DNA from: Mesostigma viride
Taxonomy: Eukaryota > Streptophyta > Mesostigmatophyceae > Mesostigmatales > Mesostigmataceae
Assembly (NCBI GenBank): GCA_009746045.1
Contig: RPFO01001326.1
Coordinates: forward strand, 5,001-47,338
Length of the DNA stretch: 42,338 nucleotides
Reading direction: 5' to 3'
The translations under genes were made by a program, and so were the position numbers. The notes below the pieces were generated by a model. It saw only the letters and a list, made by a program, of their open reading frames with translations, was not told the DNA's origin and did no database searches. Shown piece by piece: positions 1-9,916 of this stretch; position 1 is the stretch's first letter, and each line of letters begins with the position of its first letter.

Positions 1-127
1 TTAATGGACGCTTTAATATGTCCAACCCCACCTCCCGCGCCTGAATGCAAGCCCTGCATCTACAGCACGTCCAGCCACTGAGCTCTGAATGTGCTTGAGC
101 AGGGCACGCGATGAGGGTGGCACGTAT

Positions 128-485
128 CATCCGCATAAAGTGCTGCTGACGGTCCCCGGTAACTATCGGGGTGTCTGCCTCCAGAGCGCCGCGCTGAAGG
201 TCTTCATGTGCATGATGCTGCACAGGCTCCGCGCCGGCCGCGCTGTCCAGACCCGCACCTGGGTGAGTCTCAGATGGGTTTCCGTCGTGGCCGTAACACT
301 GCCTCATGGCTGTATTTGTGGCGCGCCGGTTGATGGAGGAAGTGTGTCGCATTTGCCCTCATGGTTTTCCGCTGGTCTTCATTTTTGTTGACTATATCAA
401 GGCGCTTTCGACACGGTCCTCTGGGAGGCATCTTAGCTCTGGACCGCGTGCCCCCAGCATTTATTGCTGCCATTTGCCCGCTAGT
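128..485 (+). pseudogene. LINE-A reverse-transcriptase fragment, broken
   Basis: This stretch is a diverged duplicate of part of the RT region of the open LINE copy just downstream (about 2110-2465). It covers the finger region, the GFR-type motif and the FVDYIKAFD motif, but the frame is broken by short insertions and deletions. For example, GGCC has been added near 236, and extra bases interrupt the catalytic-Asp motif near 400-410. It ends at about 485, where sequence matching the 5' part of the same LINE family begins. Bases 1-127 show only weak similarity to the same element. Confidence is high that it is LINE-derived and lower for the exact ends. Confidence 0.8.
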
Positions 486-3400
486 CGTATTTTGCATTGA
501 GCATCGTGTATCTATATTAGGCGTCCAGGAACACCGCCGCACGGTGCCACTTGGCCTGGTGAGCACTGCTCGCTTGGCGGGTGGCTGGCGGTTTTACTTC
601 GCTGGCAGCGGTACGTCTGGCCAAGGTGGTGTTGGTCTTTTGTGTTCGCCGCTGGCAGTTGCTAGCCTCAGCACGCTTAAGTTTCTAACCCCACGCCTTA
701 TGGTAGCACATTTCACCTCTGTCGAGGGGCGGTCTAAACACCACCTCACGGTGGGGGTGGGCTACGCACCCCACAGTGGTCTACCTGATTCGGCCCGTGA
801 GGAGTTCTTCGAATCTTTGCATGACCTTGAGAGGGTCACTCCGGCCCGCCACTTTTTGGTTATGCTGCTCGACGCCAATGCCACGCTCCCCGTGGGCACT
901 GCTGGCAGTCGCTTTGCGCCTGCTGACACGGAAGCTAACGCCAATACTCCCCTTTTCTCTGCCTTTTTGCGGGATAGCGGGATGGTTGCTGTCAACTGTC
1001 AATTCCAACGTCCCTCACAGGACTTGGTCACTTTTCGTGGCCCTAACGGCCGTCAGGCCTGTCTGGACTATGTGGTGGTACGGCAGCCCAGGTGTACCTC
1101 GGTTCTGGACGCCCGAGTGTTTGACACGCCCACGGTGTGCTCTGATCACCGGTTGGTGCGCGCGACCCTTCGGCTCCGGTTCCACGTCCCCACGCGCCGC
1201 GCCACAGTGGTCCGCCCTGACTGGTCTGCTCTACGTCCGGTCAAGGGAGATCCTGAGGACTGGACGGACGCCGAGCACGAGCGGAACTGGTGCCGACGGA
1301 AGTACCTGTCGGCACTGGACGCCCGGGCGGACGTCGACAAGCTGGACAATGGTGCCCCCAACGCAGCCGTTTTTGCGGGCTTTGCGGCCCGTGCCCCGTT
1401 GCTGGCGGCCCGGCACCTGCCGGTCATGCCCCGCCGCCGCCCCGGCCCGCTCTACCGCCAGGACCCCAAGGTCTTGGCCGCCCGGCACCGCCTCAAGCGT
1501 AACCGGGACCCGCTGCAGAAACCATCGCTCAAGGCCGCCCTTGTGGAGGCCTACGCGCACGCTCAGGACGCGGAGGCGGCCCAGTGCATCGCGGATGCCA
1601 AGGCCTGCCAGGCCCGCAACCAGGGCAAGGACATGTGGTACCACCTCGACCGGCTCGGCGGCCGGCGGCAGCGCACCCCGGTGGAGCATACGGGGGACGG
1701 CACGGCGCCGGTAAGCCTTGACCGCTGGTTGGCCCACAATGTTTCCTTGACCGGTGGGGCTCGCGCCCCCCCCCCGCCGCTGCACCCCGAGACGGCCGCC
1801 CGCCTCGGGGTCGCCGGACCCCCGCCGCCACCGGCGCCCCCCTCCTCGGCCGCGGACTACCAAGTCCCCGCCTTGCAGGAGGGCCGCCTTGCCACTGACG
1901 ACGTTGTCCCCCCCTTCACTTTGGAGGAATTGGACGGCGCCCTTGCTCGCCTGCGGTACGATGCAGCGGTCGGTGCCGACCACCTTTCTGCTGAGCTGCT
2001 GAAGACCCCTGATCTGGCGGTTAGGGATCTTCTGCTGGCGTTCTGCAACCGTGTCCTGCTCTCTGACGAGCCTCCGCCTGCTGAGTGGCAGACGGCCATC
2101 CGCGTCATGCTGTACAAGAAGGGCTCTGCTGCTGACCCCGGCAACTACCGGGGTGTCTGCCTCCAGAGCGCCGCGCTGAAGGTCTTCATGCGCATGATGC
2201 TGCACAGGCTCCGCGCCGCGCTGGACCCACACCTGGGTGAGTCTCAGATGGGTTTCCGTAGTGGTCGTAACACTGTCATGGCTGTGTTTGTCGCGCGCCG
2301 GTTGATGGAGGAGGTGCGTCGACTTCCCCCTGACAGTTTGCCGCTGGTCTTCATTTTTGTTGACTATATCAAGGCCTTTGACACGGTTCTCTGGGAGGCT
2401 CTTTGGGCCATCCTAGCTCTGGATCGGGTACCACCTGCGTTTATTGCTGCCATTCGCCGACTGTATGAGGGCTCACAGGCAGTAGTGCGGACTGCGGAGG
2501 GCACCACTCCACCATTCCCCCTTCACCACGGGGTGTGGCAAGGTTGTGTCCTGTCCCCATACCTGTTCATTATTGTCGTGGATCACGTCATGCGCCGGGC
2601 ACGTGCGCGCTTTACTGCTCTTAAGGGGTTCGAGCCAGGCTTGGACATCCTTAACGTGAAAGAGCACGGCGGGGTTAGACCGGGGTACCGCCTTGCCGAC
2701 CTGATTTATGCGGATGATACCACCCTCATCGAGAGCCCCGAGCACATTCAGACCTGGCTGGACTGCCTGGGCCTGGAGGCGCGGGCGGTGGGGTTGGAGA
2801 TTAGTGTCAAGACTGAGGCGATGGTGATAGGGGCCTCCAGTAAACCACCGCTGCCGCGCCTGCTCGACGGGACGGAGGTCCCGTTCCGCGACCGCTTCAA
2901 GCTGTTGGGGAGCTGGCTTCCTGACACCGACGACGATGTGGACACCCGCATCGCCCTCGCCTGGGCCAAGCTCCGTTCGCTCACACCTTACTGGCGCTCG
3001 AAGGGCCTGGACGGGCACCGCAAACGCATGCTCTTCAAGGTCCTCGTCCTCACGGTGCTCACGTATGGCGCCGAGGCGTGGACCCTCCCACCCAAACTGG
3101 CAGCTCGGCTCGACGGCACAGTTTACAGGATGCTCCGGCAGGTCCTTAACGTAGGTTTTTCCGAGCGTCCGTCATCAGAGTCTTTGTATCATGGCATGCC
3201 TCGTGTTTCGGACGAGATTAGGCAGCGTAGGATAGCATTTGTAGGACACCTTGCCCGCACTAGCCAGGTCGACACCACCCTTGGTCTGGCCGGCCCCCAG
3301 CGGCTTGGCCAGCCAGGGCGGCATATTCTGACCTGGCCTGGCCCCGCGGACATTCCCAAAAGGGTAGGGAAACCTGTCACCAACTACGTTCAGATGTTGC

Positions 3401-3570
3401 TGGACGACCTAGTGGTCCCAGCCCAGTTTGAGCACCGCATACACTCTCTCTCCCGTCTTTGGACTGTCATGCAGGACAAGACGCGGTGGAAGAAGATTGT
3501 CAAGGCGCACACGCCCGACCCTGTGGGCAAGCCACCTCCCCCCAAGCGGAGGAGGCGTTTTGATGAGTAG
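361..3570 (+). CDS. LINE-A ORF2: APE-type endonuclease plus reverse transcriptase
   Basis: Open frame of 1069 codons. Residues about 45-275 are an exonuclease-endonuclease-phosphatase domain: QEH with E57, YAPHSG, D171/N173 in LLDANA, D236 in LDYVVV, and S261-D262-H263. Residues about 520-850 are a non-LTR reverse transcriptase: NYRGVCL, GFRSGR, FVDYIKAFD, GVWQGCVLSP, and YADD at 783-786. A C-terminal part with TYGAEAWTL and RRIAFVGHLAR follows, as in RTE-like and related LINEs. The enzyme would nick target DNA and prime cDNA synthesis there. The first 40 or so codons do not belong to the endonuclease: they are out-of-frame RT sequence from the preceding fragment, and the first endonuclease strand with its usual Asn is missing. 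It is therefore a 5'-truncated copy whose ATG is borrowed. No ORF1 is attached. The clade assignment is inference. Confidence 0.92.
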   Translation: MVFRWSSFLLTISRRFRHGPLGGILALDRVPPAFIAAICPLVVFCIEHRVSILGVQEHRRTVPLGLVSTARLAGGWRFYFAGSGTSGQGGVGLLCSPLAVASLSTLKFLTPRLMVAHFTSVEGRSKHHLTVGVGYAPHSGLPDSAREEFFESLHDLERVTPARHFLVMLLDANATLPVGTAGSRFAPADTEANANTPLFSAFLRDSGMVAVNCQFQRPSQDLVTFRGPNGRQACLDYVVVRQPRCTSVLDARVFDTPTVCSDHRLVRATLRLRFHVPTRRATVVRPDWSALRPVKGDPEDWTDAEHERNWCRRKYLSALDARADVDKLDNGAPNAAVFAGFAARAPLLAARHLPVMPRRRPGPLYRQDPKVLAARHRLKRNRDPLQKPSLKAALVEAYAHAQDAEAAQCIADAKACQARNQGKDMWYHLDRLGGRRQRTPVEHTGDGTAPVSLDRWLAHNVSLTGGARAPPPPLHPETAARLGVAGPPPPPAPPSSAADYQVPALQEGRLATDDVVPPFTLEELDGALARLRYDAAVGADHLSAELLKTPDLAVRDLLLAFCNRVLLSDEPPPAEWQTAIRVMLYKKGSAADPGNYRGVCLQSAALKVFMRMMLHRLRAALDPHLGESQMGFRSGRNTVMAVFVARRLMEEVRRLPPDSLPLVFIFVDYIKAFDTVLWEALWAILALDRVPPAFIAAIRRLYEGSQAVVRTAEGTTPPFPLHHGVWQGCVLSPYLFIIVVDHVMRRARARFTALKGFEPGLDILNVKEHGGVRPGYRLADLIYADDTTLIESPEHIQTWLDCLGLEARAVGLEISVKTEAMVIGASSKPPLPRLLDGTEVPFRDRFKLLGSWLPDTDDDVDTRIALAWAKLRSLTPYWRSKGLDGHRKRMLFKVLVLTVLTYGAEAWTLPPKLAARLDGTVYRMLRQVLNVGFSERPSSESLYHGMPRVSDEIRQRRIAFVGHLARTSQVDTTLGLAGPQRLGQPGRHILTWPGPADIPKRVGKPVTNYVQMLLDDLVVPAQFEHRIHSLSRLWTVMQDKTRWKKIVKAHTPDPVGKPPPPKRRRRFDE

Positions 3571-3697
3571 TGTAGTTAGGATTTTCTAGATAGCCTAGCG
3601 TTAGTATAGTTCGACCACGCGGCTTCCTCCACCCCATCCATCATGGAATATGTGCTACATGACCTCCCCACGGAGGCATGTTATAATTTTTAATTTG
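486..3697 (+). mobile_element. LINE-A copy, 5'-truncated, with complete 3' end
   Basis: The element runs from inside the endonuclease domain to a 3' UTR of about 120 bp. The UTR carries a TAGTGTAGTTAGGATTTT block, a pyrimidine-rich block and the hairpin at 3658-3680, then a TTATAATTTTTAATTT tail. Other LINE-A 3' ends in the window (11.9, 22.2 and 30.5 kb plus; 4.4 kb minus) share this order, which fixes the 3' boundary. The long open frame suggests a young copy. Confidence 0.85.
3658..3680 (+). other. LINE 3'-terminal hairpin
   Basis: CATG, bulged A, CCTCC, loop CCAC, GGAGG, CATG. The same fold occurs at 4365-4387 (minus), 11985-12013, 22290-22312, 30519-30541, 33471-33493, 34279-34301, 34670-34697 and 29649-29671 (minus), always just before the AT-rich tail. 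In LINEs such end structures are known RT recognition sites (UnaL2 type). The role here is inferred. Confidence 0.75.
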
Positions 3698-4250
3698 CCC
3701 GCTGTATGAGGGCTCACATGCAGGTAGTGCGGACTGCGGAGGGCACCACCCCACCATTCCCCCTTCATCACGGGGTGCATGGCCAGGTTGTGTCCTGTCC
3801 CCATACCTGCATGCATGTTCATTATTGTCGTGGATCACGTCATGCGCCAGGCACATGCATGCATGCTTTACTGCTCTTAAGGGGTTCGAGCCCGGCTTGG
3901 ACATACTTAACGATCGCGAATATGGCGGCGCGGTGGCCCTGGCTACCGCTTGTCCGATCTGATTTATGCGGATGACTTATACCACCCTCATCGAGCGCCC
4001 CGAGCACATTCAGACCTGGCTAGCTGGACTGTCTGGGCTTGGAGGCGCGGGCGATGGCCGGGGTTGGAGATTAGTGGACATCAAAACTGAGGCGATGGTG
4101 ATTGGCGGGGCTCAGACCAGCCGCCCGCCGCTGCCACGGCTGCTAGACGGGACGGAGGTCCCGTTCCGTGATCGCTTCAAACTGCTGGGGAGCATGCATG
4201 CTCCCCGACACCGCGCCGACGATGTGGACACCCGCATCGGCCTGGCCAAG
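3698..4250 (+). pseudogene. LINE-A RT fragment, broken
   Basis: Directly after the tail of the previous copy, sequence matching about 2456-2970 of the open copy resumes (GVWQG region, YADD region, KLLGS region). The frame is destroyed by small insertions: CATGCATG near 3810, ATGC near 3860, CTTA near 3976, CTAG near 4022, CCGG near 4056, ATGC near 4196. Many of the inserted words are self-complementary. There is no intact domain. Confidence 0.85.
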
Positions 4251-4345
4251 CTCTGCCTACGCAGAGAGTCACTTTCTGCCAGCTGAGAAGCCATATTATG
4301 CCCTAGCCTTTGCATAGCCATGCTGATCTTCCACCCCATTAAAAA
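4251..4345 (+). mobile_element. 3' UTR scrap of the ORF1-type retroelement
   Basis: The block with CGCAGAGAG, GCCATGCTGATCTTCC and intervening bases matches 33220-33300, the 3' UTR of the ORF1-bearing relic. It abuts LINE-A RT sequence on one side and an opposite-strand LINE-A tail on the other, so it is a chimeric junction of retroelement pieces. Confidence 0.6.
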
Positions 4346-5005
4346 TAATAATAATAAATAATAACATGACTCCGTTGGGAGATCATGTAGCACATATTCC
4401 CTTGCTGGCTGGATGGCCGGAGGGGGGGCAAAGCCGCGAAACTGAACGAATCTAACTCTAAGCTAATCATCTAATAATCTAGAAAACCCTAACTAAATTC
4501 TACTCAGTAAAGCCTCTTGATTTGGGGGGGGGGGGCTTGCCCAGAGGGGCTGGCGTATGAGCCTGGACAATCGTCTTTCACCTCTTCTTGTTCTGCATAG
4601 CAGTCCAATTAAGCAAGAGAGAGGGAGTGAATGCGATGTTCAAACGGGGCTAAGAACACTACCTAGGTCGGCCAGTAACTGCTGTGGGTAGGTCATGACA
4701 TGTTTGCCTACATTCTAAGGTACTAGTGTCCTTGGGGCCAGGCCAGGTCAGGATATGCCGCCCTGGCTGGCCAAGCCGCTAAGGGCCGGCCAGACCGAGG
4801 TCGGTGTCTACCTGGCTGGTGCGAGCAAGATGTCCTACGAATGCTATCCTAGCTACACTGTCTGATATCGTCCGAAATGTGCATGAGGCATGCCCTGGTA
4901 CAAAGATTCTAAAGACCTATGCGTGGAAAACCCTACATTCAGGGCCTGACGGAGCATCCTGGTTACCGTGCCGTCTAGCTTGGCGGCCAGCCAAGCTAGA
5001 CTGGT
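4346..5005 (-). mobile_element. LINE-A 3' portion, minus strand
   Basis: Read on the minus strand, 5005 to 4530 matches the C-terminal coding part of the open LINE (equivalent to about 3090-3540, including the FVGHLAR region). The 3' UTR follows, then the hairpin at 4365-4387 with a CAAC loop, then a (TTA)n-like tail at 4346-4362. The coding part is frameshifted. A run of nine or more G near 4530 marks the decayed proline-rich end of the protein. Confidence 0.8.
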
Positions 5006-5242
5006 TTTCGGGTCATCCCCTATATGTCGTTTATGACGGAATGCAATATACGAGAATGCTCATAAATGCTCATAACTTATGATTCAGGTCATGAAATTAC
5101 ACCGGGTTGGTTGCAATAGAACCGTCTCCAGTCTCCTCAAGACGAACACGTTGATATCATTTCCGGCAGCCATCGCCCCAGATTTCGCAAGCAGTATCAG
5201 AAAACTCGGCTCAGGCGGAGTTCGTCTTTTCCGGATCTGAGC

Positions 5243-6060
5243 TATGGCGGAGTCACAGCCAGCAGCCTCCCTTCCTCACGCAGATGGGGAGGAAACCGCG
5301 CCCACCACCATTTCGCAGCTGAGCACTCGCAGATGCGGAAACCTTAGCGACGCAGCCACCGGCTGACGAGGCGGCCATTAACGCCCCCTCCAAGCGGCAT
5401 TGCACCGGCCGGACCAACGGACGAGATGGACAGCCAGATCGCTGAGTCCGCCATCAGCTGCTTTTTCCAGCGAGGTAAATCATGAGGAAGCCCCCCTGGA
5501 TGACGCTATCGACGACGCTGCCTTTAACCCAGCGTCTTTCATGCATGCCCACGGAGGCGGGAGGTTGTATCTGAGCACGAGTTCTTTTCGCTTACCGCCG
5601 AGCAGGCGCAGGCCATCCTGCGCTTCATGGCCGCCCAGGACCTCCAGCTCTTCGCTCCCGGCTGCCAGGCCAGGCGGCACCATTCCACTGGAAGACATTG
5701 CTGAACTGGATGAGCCACAGCTTCGACTATCTGTATTCTTGAGCCGCGCGCAGGCCCCATGCCTCCAGGCACTCATTGCCGCTTACCAAGACGCCGAGCA
5801 CGGCCCCGCCAACGCTCCTAGGTAGTGCTTCCCCGGAAGCAGACGTGCACAACAGCTCAACAAGAAAGTCGCAGACATATAGACGACCGGTCAACTGCTA
5901 TGCGCCAGGACACCGCCGAGCTACGCACCAGCATGGCTGAGGTGAAGGCAGCCCAGGCTGGCCACCTCGCCCCAGCCGACCGCCCATGCAATCGCCTCCC
6001 AGCTATGCAGGTTCCATGCATGGTAAAGTGCAGGCAGACATTGCTAACATGATGGCGGAC
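5243..6060 (+). pseudogene. Probable LINE ORF1 relic
   Basis: An ATG at 5243 opens a short Ala/Glu/Thr-rich frame that stops at about 5363. Further coding-like pieces follow in other frames, including an alpha-helical stretch near 5585-5660 (LTAEQAQAILRFMAAQDLQ) and a helical, possibly coiled-coil stretch near 5850-6000. An N-terminal disordered part followed by helices fits a LINE gag-like ORF1 with frameshifts. The open frame at 5400-5825 probably mixes frames and is not a clean gene. Assignment is inferred from composition and the LINE neighbours. Confidence 0.4.
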
Positions 6061-6079
6061 GCTGCACGGAGGGGGCCAG

Positions 6080-6620
6080 CCGCCCACAAGACCGCAGTTG
6101 AGGACGACCAATTAACATTATTTGCATCTTCAAGCAGTTGTGTCACATAGGTCCGGGTCGCGCCGCGCCGGTGCCCGGCGCGCGCAAGTTTGCCAGTGGG
6201 TTGCGATGGGACAAGGGGACCCTGCCATAGGAGGAGGTGTCTACCTGGTTGGCCCGTCTTAAGCCCCCCGGCAGGGCCCACATCGGTATTCACCTGGTCT
6301 GTGCGGGCAAGATGGCCGGCAAAGAGGAGGCGGCGGTGTCGGATGGTATGGGTGACAAGAGGGAGCTCGCAGTAGAGCTCGGCCCGGGTGCGGCGTTCTT
6401 GGTAGCGGACGCCGAGGATATGACGGCTCAGCATTCGAGTGACGGTGCCGTCAAGCTTATGGCTCAGCGCCTGGTCCAGGGTCCACGCCTCGCAGCCATA
6501 AAGGAGGATGCTGAGGACAAGGGCCTTGAACAGAATGCGCTTGCGTCGCTCACTCAGGTAGCGACAGGTCCAGAACCTGTCGAGGCGGCGGAGGGCCGCC
6601 CAGGCCTGGCCAATGCGGGT
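6080..6620 (-). pseudogene. LINE-C reverse-transcriptase C-terminal fragment
   Basis: On the minus strand the translation reads through an RILFKALVLS / YGCEAWTLDQALS segment, RHILGVRYQERR and RRLLFAGHLAR, the typical post-RT end of a LINE ORF2. The family is related to LINE-A but distinct. A second copy lies at 26335-26769 (minus). There is no catalytic core and no 3' end, so it is a dead fragment. Confidence 0.75.
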
Positions 6621-6940
6621 GATACGAGGTATTTACAGCACAAGCGATAAAAGCGCATATCCAGATGTGAAGTGTCCAGATATGCAGTGAGACATGTTCT
6701 AAAGTAACTAATTAATTAATTTGCAAGCGCTTGAATACCGCAGAGAATGCAATACCAAGTCAGCAGGGAGCACCAGTTTAATCAAAAGAAAAAAAAAATT
6801 AACTAATCAATTAATTACTTAATGTCTGCTTGTCCGTAAGCAATAGTTGTCTTTGCATAAGAAATGCAATTCACAACAACACATCCGTGATACGAGGTAT
6901 TTACAGCACAAGCGATAAAAGCGCATATCCAGATGTGACC
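6619..6940. repeat. Pair of about 50-bp direct repeats, 270 bp apart
   Basis: A block beginning GATACGAGGTATTTACAGCA is found at 6620-6670 and again at 6890-6940 with almost no change. Between the copies lie AT-rich sequence, TTAATTAATTAATT-type runs and an A9 run. No gene is visible from 6621 to 7536 apart from these repeats and the downstream flank of the LysM gene. Confidence 0.75.
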
Positions 6941-7536
6941 TGGATGTCCTGGCACCATTAAAAAAAATCTTGCCGGACTCTGAACTGAAGAACATACAGC
7001 TCAAGCTTGAAATCAAGGAGACAACCAGCGCTTGAAATGTTGATTGATCCAGACTCACCCCTTTACCTACCGGCTTGCTTGTGACGATACACGCACAAGA
7101 AAAGACATTAAAACCGTAAGCTTAGCTGCTTGATTACTTGACGAGCTGTCAAGTAAAAAAAAGCGAGAGTGCCCTCATCTCGGGGCATTTTTCCTACCAA
7201 GGACACTAGAGCAAATCACGCGAGCATCTGATGGGATTGGTGCCGGCATTCCATGCCATGACACAGGTCTCACTTGACATAGCACGGCTGGCCTCAAAGC
7301 CCATGCATGCATAGGTTTGAAATGATGACTACTTTAACCGTGTTTAGCTGCCATACCCATCGTGGTTGACACCAATCAAGTGATGGGCGACTTAGGAGTT
7401 CCCACAATTGAAAGTAATTTAGAAGACAGCGACGTTTATGGTCGCTGTGCGAGGCCGTTGCCCGGGGGAACATGAATCCACCGCCCTGGTGACCTCAGCG
7501 GTGCCCCGCCGACCTCTCAGCGGCGCCGCTAGGCTC

Positions 7537-9309
7537 TTACGCAAAGCTGGTCGAGGGCGACTGCGGGTCTGCCGATGACGGCTGCGCGACGAGCAGAGAG
7601 TCCTTCCCGTACATCCACTGGGACAGTATGGTGGCCAGGAACGCGCCACCGTACTGCGCCGTCTTGAGCACGGCGAACACAAACACGGTGGGGACGATCT
7701 CCTTGGTATCGTTGTAGCCCAGAACCGCGATGCCCTGCGCGTTTGTCGGCTTGCCCGTGATCCCGAACAACGGCACGCGCGACAGCTGCGTCATGACGAC
7801 CTGCTCCAGGGATGCCTGGGGTACCACGTGGTACACGGCCGCCTTGAGCTTGGTCGCGTCCCAGAACGACAGCCGGTGGGCGAGTGCCGCCTCCCCGCCG
7901 GACTTGCGCAGCGGCTCGCTGAGCATGAGCATGCCGCCGCCCGAGCTGAGGGCCATGACGTCGACACCTGGCCCGCCCACGCGTGTCGCGGGGAGACCGA
8001 ACACACGGATCCCCATGGGGACAGCGCGCGACACCACCTGCATGGCCTTCTGGAGGTACTGCGGGTCGCTCACGCCCTTGCCCGGCTGCGCGGCCACGAA
8101 GACCACTGTGGGGGGCGAGGACTTGAGGTCGGCCAGTGCCGCCGCCACCGCTCGGTTCGCGCTCGTCGTCATGTCGCTGCTGTCGTGCGTACCGTAGCCG
8201 ACCGCGATGGAGGTCCCTGGCTGGGACTCAGCCGGCTTGCCCACGGCGCGGACGCCAGAGTCCGCCGCCGCGCCGCGCACGGGCGCTGCCGCCTGGCTCT
8301 TGACGGAGGAGAGGAGGCCGGACGCGGCGGCCACGGCGGCTGCCACGAGCGAGGCCACTAGGCTGGTGAGTTTCTGGAACAGGGCGGACAGGGATGCAGG
8401 GAATCCGGTTGATCCGGCAGATGATGTGACGGACGCTTTCATCTTGTCGGCAGTTGCCTGGGAGCCCTTGCCCTTGACAAAGGACATCAGCGTGCGGACC
8501 AGCGCGATCGCGGCGGCCACCACAAAGAGCCCCTCCAGGAGAGGGGTCATTAGGGCCAGGATGGGCATATCGAGCACGTCCTGAGAGCTGAACAGCATGG
8601 GAAAACCGGACTTCGTGGGAGTGGCTGGTTGGACGGGGACGGGGATTTCCAGGAATTCCCCTTCAAAGAGCCATGGCCGTTTACGAACCTGCGGGTTGTT
8701 CTGAACAATCGTCTGCACGTCAACCTTGTGCGAAGCAGCCACTTCCTCGATCGAGTCGCCAGACTTCACGCGGTAACGAATGGTTTGGACATTGACGGGT
8801 GCTGCCGCTTTGGCAGGGGCGGGTGCTGCCGCTTTGGCAGGGGCGGGTGCTGCCACGGACCGCCGCGCGGGCGCGGTGCTGCCGGAGGATTTTGAGTCGA
8901 TTGAGGCATTCCTGTTCCCCAGTACGGGAACGGTAAGTACGTCCCCTACGTCAATTCGACTCAAATTGATACCTGGATTGAGGTTTTGTAGCTCCTCCAT
9001 CGTAATGCCGTGGTCGATAGCGATATAGGACGCCCAGTCACCGTACTTCACTCTGTAAGCCGCCACCTTCTCCGGCTCGGCAGGCTTATTGAAAATGTTA
9101 CCGATAAACGCCATAGGTGGGCCTTGCTGAGTTCGAAGCTCCGCGTTGCCTTGGGATGCAGTGATAGTTATTCTCGCCCTCTCTCCGCGTCCGAAGATGC
9201 GGCGAGGCGGGCACGTGCCGCCCTTTCGGAGCCCGGTAAAGCATGTAGGCACAATGTTTGACGTCTGGCCATGCGGAAGCGAGACGCGCACTGCATTCAA
9301 GGACGCCAT
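7537..9309 (-). CDS. Plastid-targeted two-LysM membrane protein with FIST-like region
   Basis: Single-exon frame of 590 aa starting with ATG at 9309. Residues 1 to about 60 are Ser/Arg-rich with few acids and end near ITITAS, which looks like a chloroplast transit peptide. LysM 1 spans about 85-129 (YRVKYGDWASYIA...GDVLTVPV) and LysM 2 about 178-224. They are separated by a Pro/Ala linker with a duplicated APAPAKAA unit. A hydrophobic segment at about 250-274 is a likely membrane helix, and a second Ala-rich hydrophobic stretch lies at 310-335. Residues about 355-560 contain an alternating alpha/beta region (TVVFVAAQ, IRVFGLPATRVGG) resembling a FIST N-type sensor domain; this match is tentative. 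LysM binds glycans such as peptidoglycan or chitin, so a role at the plastid envelope or a plastid glycan is possible but inferred. Neighbours are transposons, so context says nothing. Confidence 0.8.
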   Translation of the reverse strand: MASLNAVRVSLPHGQTSNIVPTCFTGLRKGGTCPPRRIFGRGERARITITASQGNAELRTQQGPPMAFIGNIFNKPAEPEKVAAYRVKYGDWASYIAIDHGITMEELQNLNPGINLSRIDVGDVLTVPVLGNRNASIDSKSSGSTAPARRSVAAPAPAKAAAPAPAKAAAPVNVQTIRYRVKSGDSIEEVAASHKVDVQTIVQNNPQVRKRPWLFEGEFLEIPVPVQPATPTKSGFPMLFSSQDVLDMPILALMTPLLEGLFVVAAAIALVRTLMSFVKGKGSQATADKMKASVTSSAGSTGFPASLSALFQKLTSLVASLVAAAVAAASGLLSSVKSQAAAPVRGAAADSGVRAVGKPAESQPGTSIAVGYGTHDSSDMTTSANRAVAAALADLKSSPPTVVFVAAQPGKGVSDPQYLQKAMQVVSRAVPMGIRVFGLPATRVGGPGVDVMALSSGGGMLMLSEPLRKSGGEAALAHRLSFWDATKLKAAVYHVVPQASLEQVVMTQLSRVPLFGITGKPTNAQGIAVLGYNDTKEIVPTVFVFAVLKTAQYGGAFLATILSQWMYGKDSLLVAQPSSADPQSPSTSFA

Positions 9310-9916
9310 GTTCGGAACTGACTGCAGCAGAGCGCAGGATAGGAGGATTCAAGAAAAAACCCTTGACGGGGTTGAGACTACAATAATAATTTTGGTAATA
9401 TTGGGAGCCGAGGCGAGTGCCCGTCAGAATTTTTGTGTGTGACAGACAGTGCGAGTGGGGGGCAACCACGAATTTCACGGATTTCAGATTCTGCTCTGAA
9501 GGGATCAGGCGCTGCAGCTGGCAACACCAGAATAGCGCGCGCACAGATCCGGTGAAAGATCGCGCGGGCACGTACAGCAGCTCGTTAAGCGAAGCACACT
9601 TTGGGCTCGCTTCGGGAGCCCTGACGAATGCCAGAATACGGGTTACACCCTATACTACATCCAGGTGATGTTCTGGGGAACTCGCAAACAGCAGTTCAGT
9701 TCAGTTGTTTCCCACGCCGCACTGGGGAACTCGCAAACAGCATCTTTGAAAAAAAACGACGTCGAAACCACTACTGTACGGTATTTTCACGCGGTAGCCG
9801 GTAACGCTTTGTTACAGCGCAACAGCCCCCAGTTAAACCCACGCCCCCACCGACCCACCCCCACCCGTACAGGTACATACGTGTTGTTGTTGTTGTTGTT
9901 GTGTCCCACGTACAGG
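9310..9916. other. Upstream flank of the LysM gene
   Basis: About 600 bp without a supported gene. It should contain the promoter and 5' UTR of the minus-strand LysM gene, but I see no clear TATA box. A 21-bp block (CTGGGGAACTCGCAAACAGC core) is directly repeated at 9672 and 9721. Near 9885-9910 a GTTGTTG run plus GTCCCACG forms one arm of a fold-back repeat. Confidence 0.5.

Noticed and set aside
776-2232. Long alternative-frame ORFs inside the LINE (312 aa plus, 333 aa minus)
   Set aside because: GC-rich shadows of the real endonuclease/RT frame with no domain signal.
7828-8895. Plus-strand ORFs opposite the LysM gene (155, 177 and 125 aa)
   Set aside because: Low-complexity Arg/Ala/Thr-rich antisense translations; the minus-strand frame has the domains.
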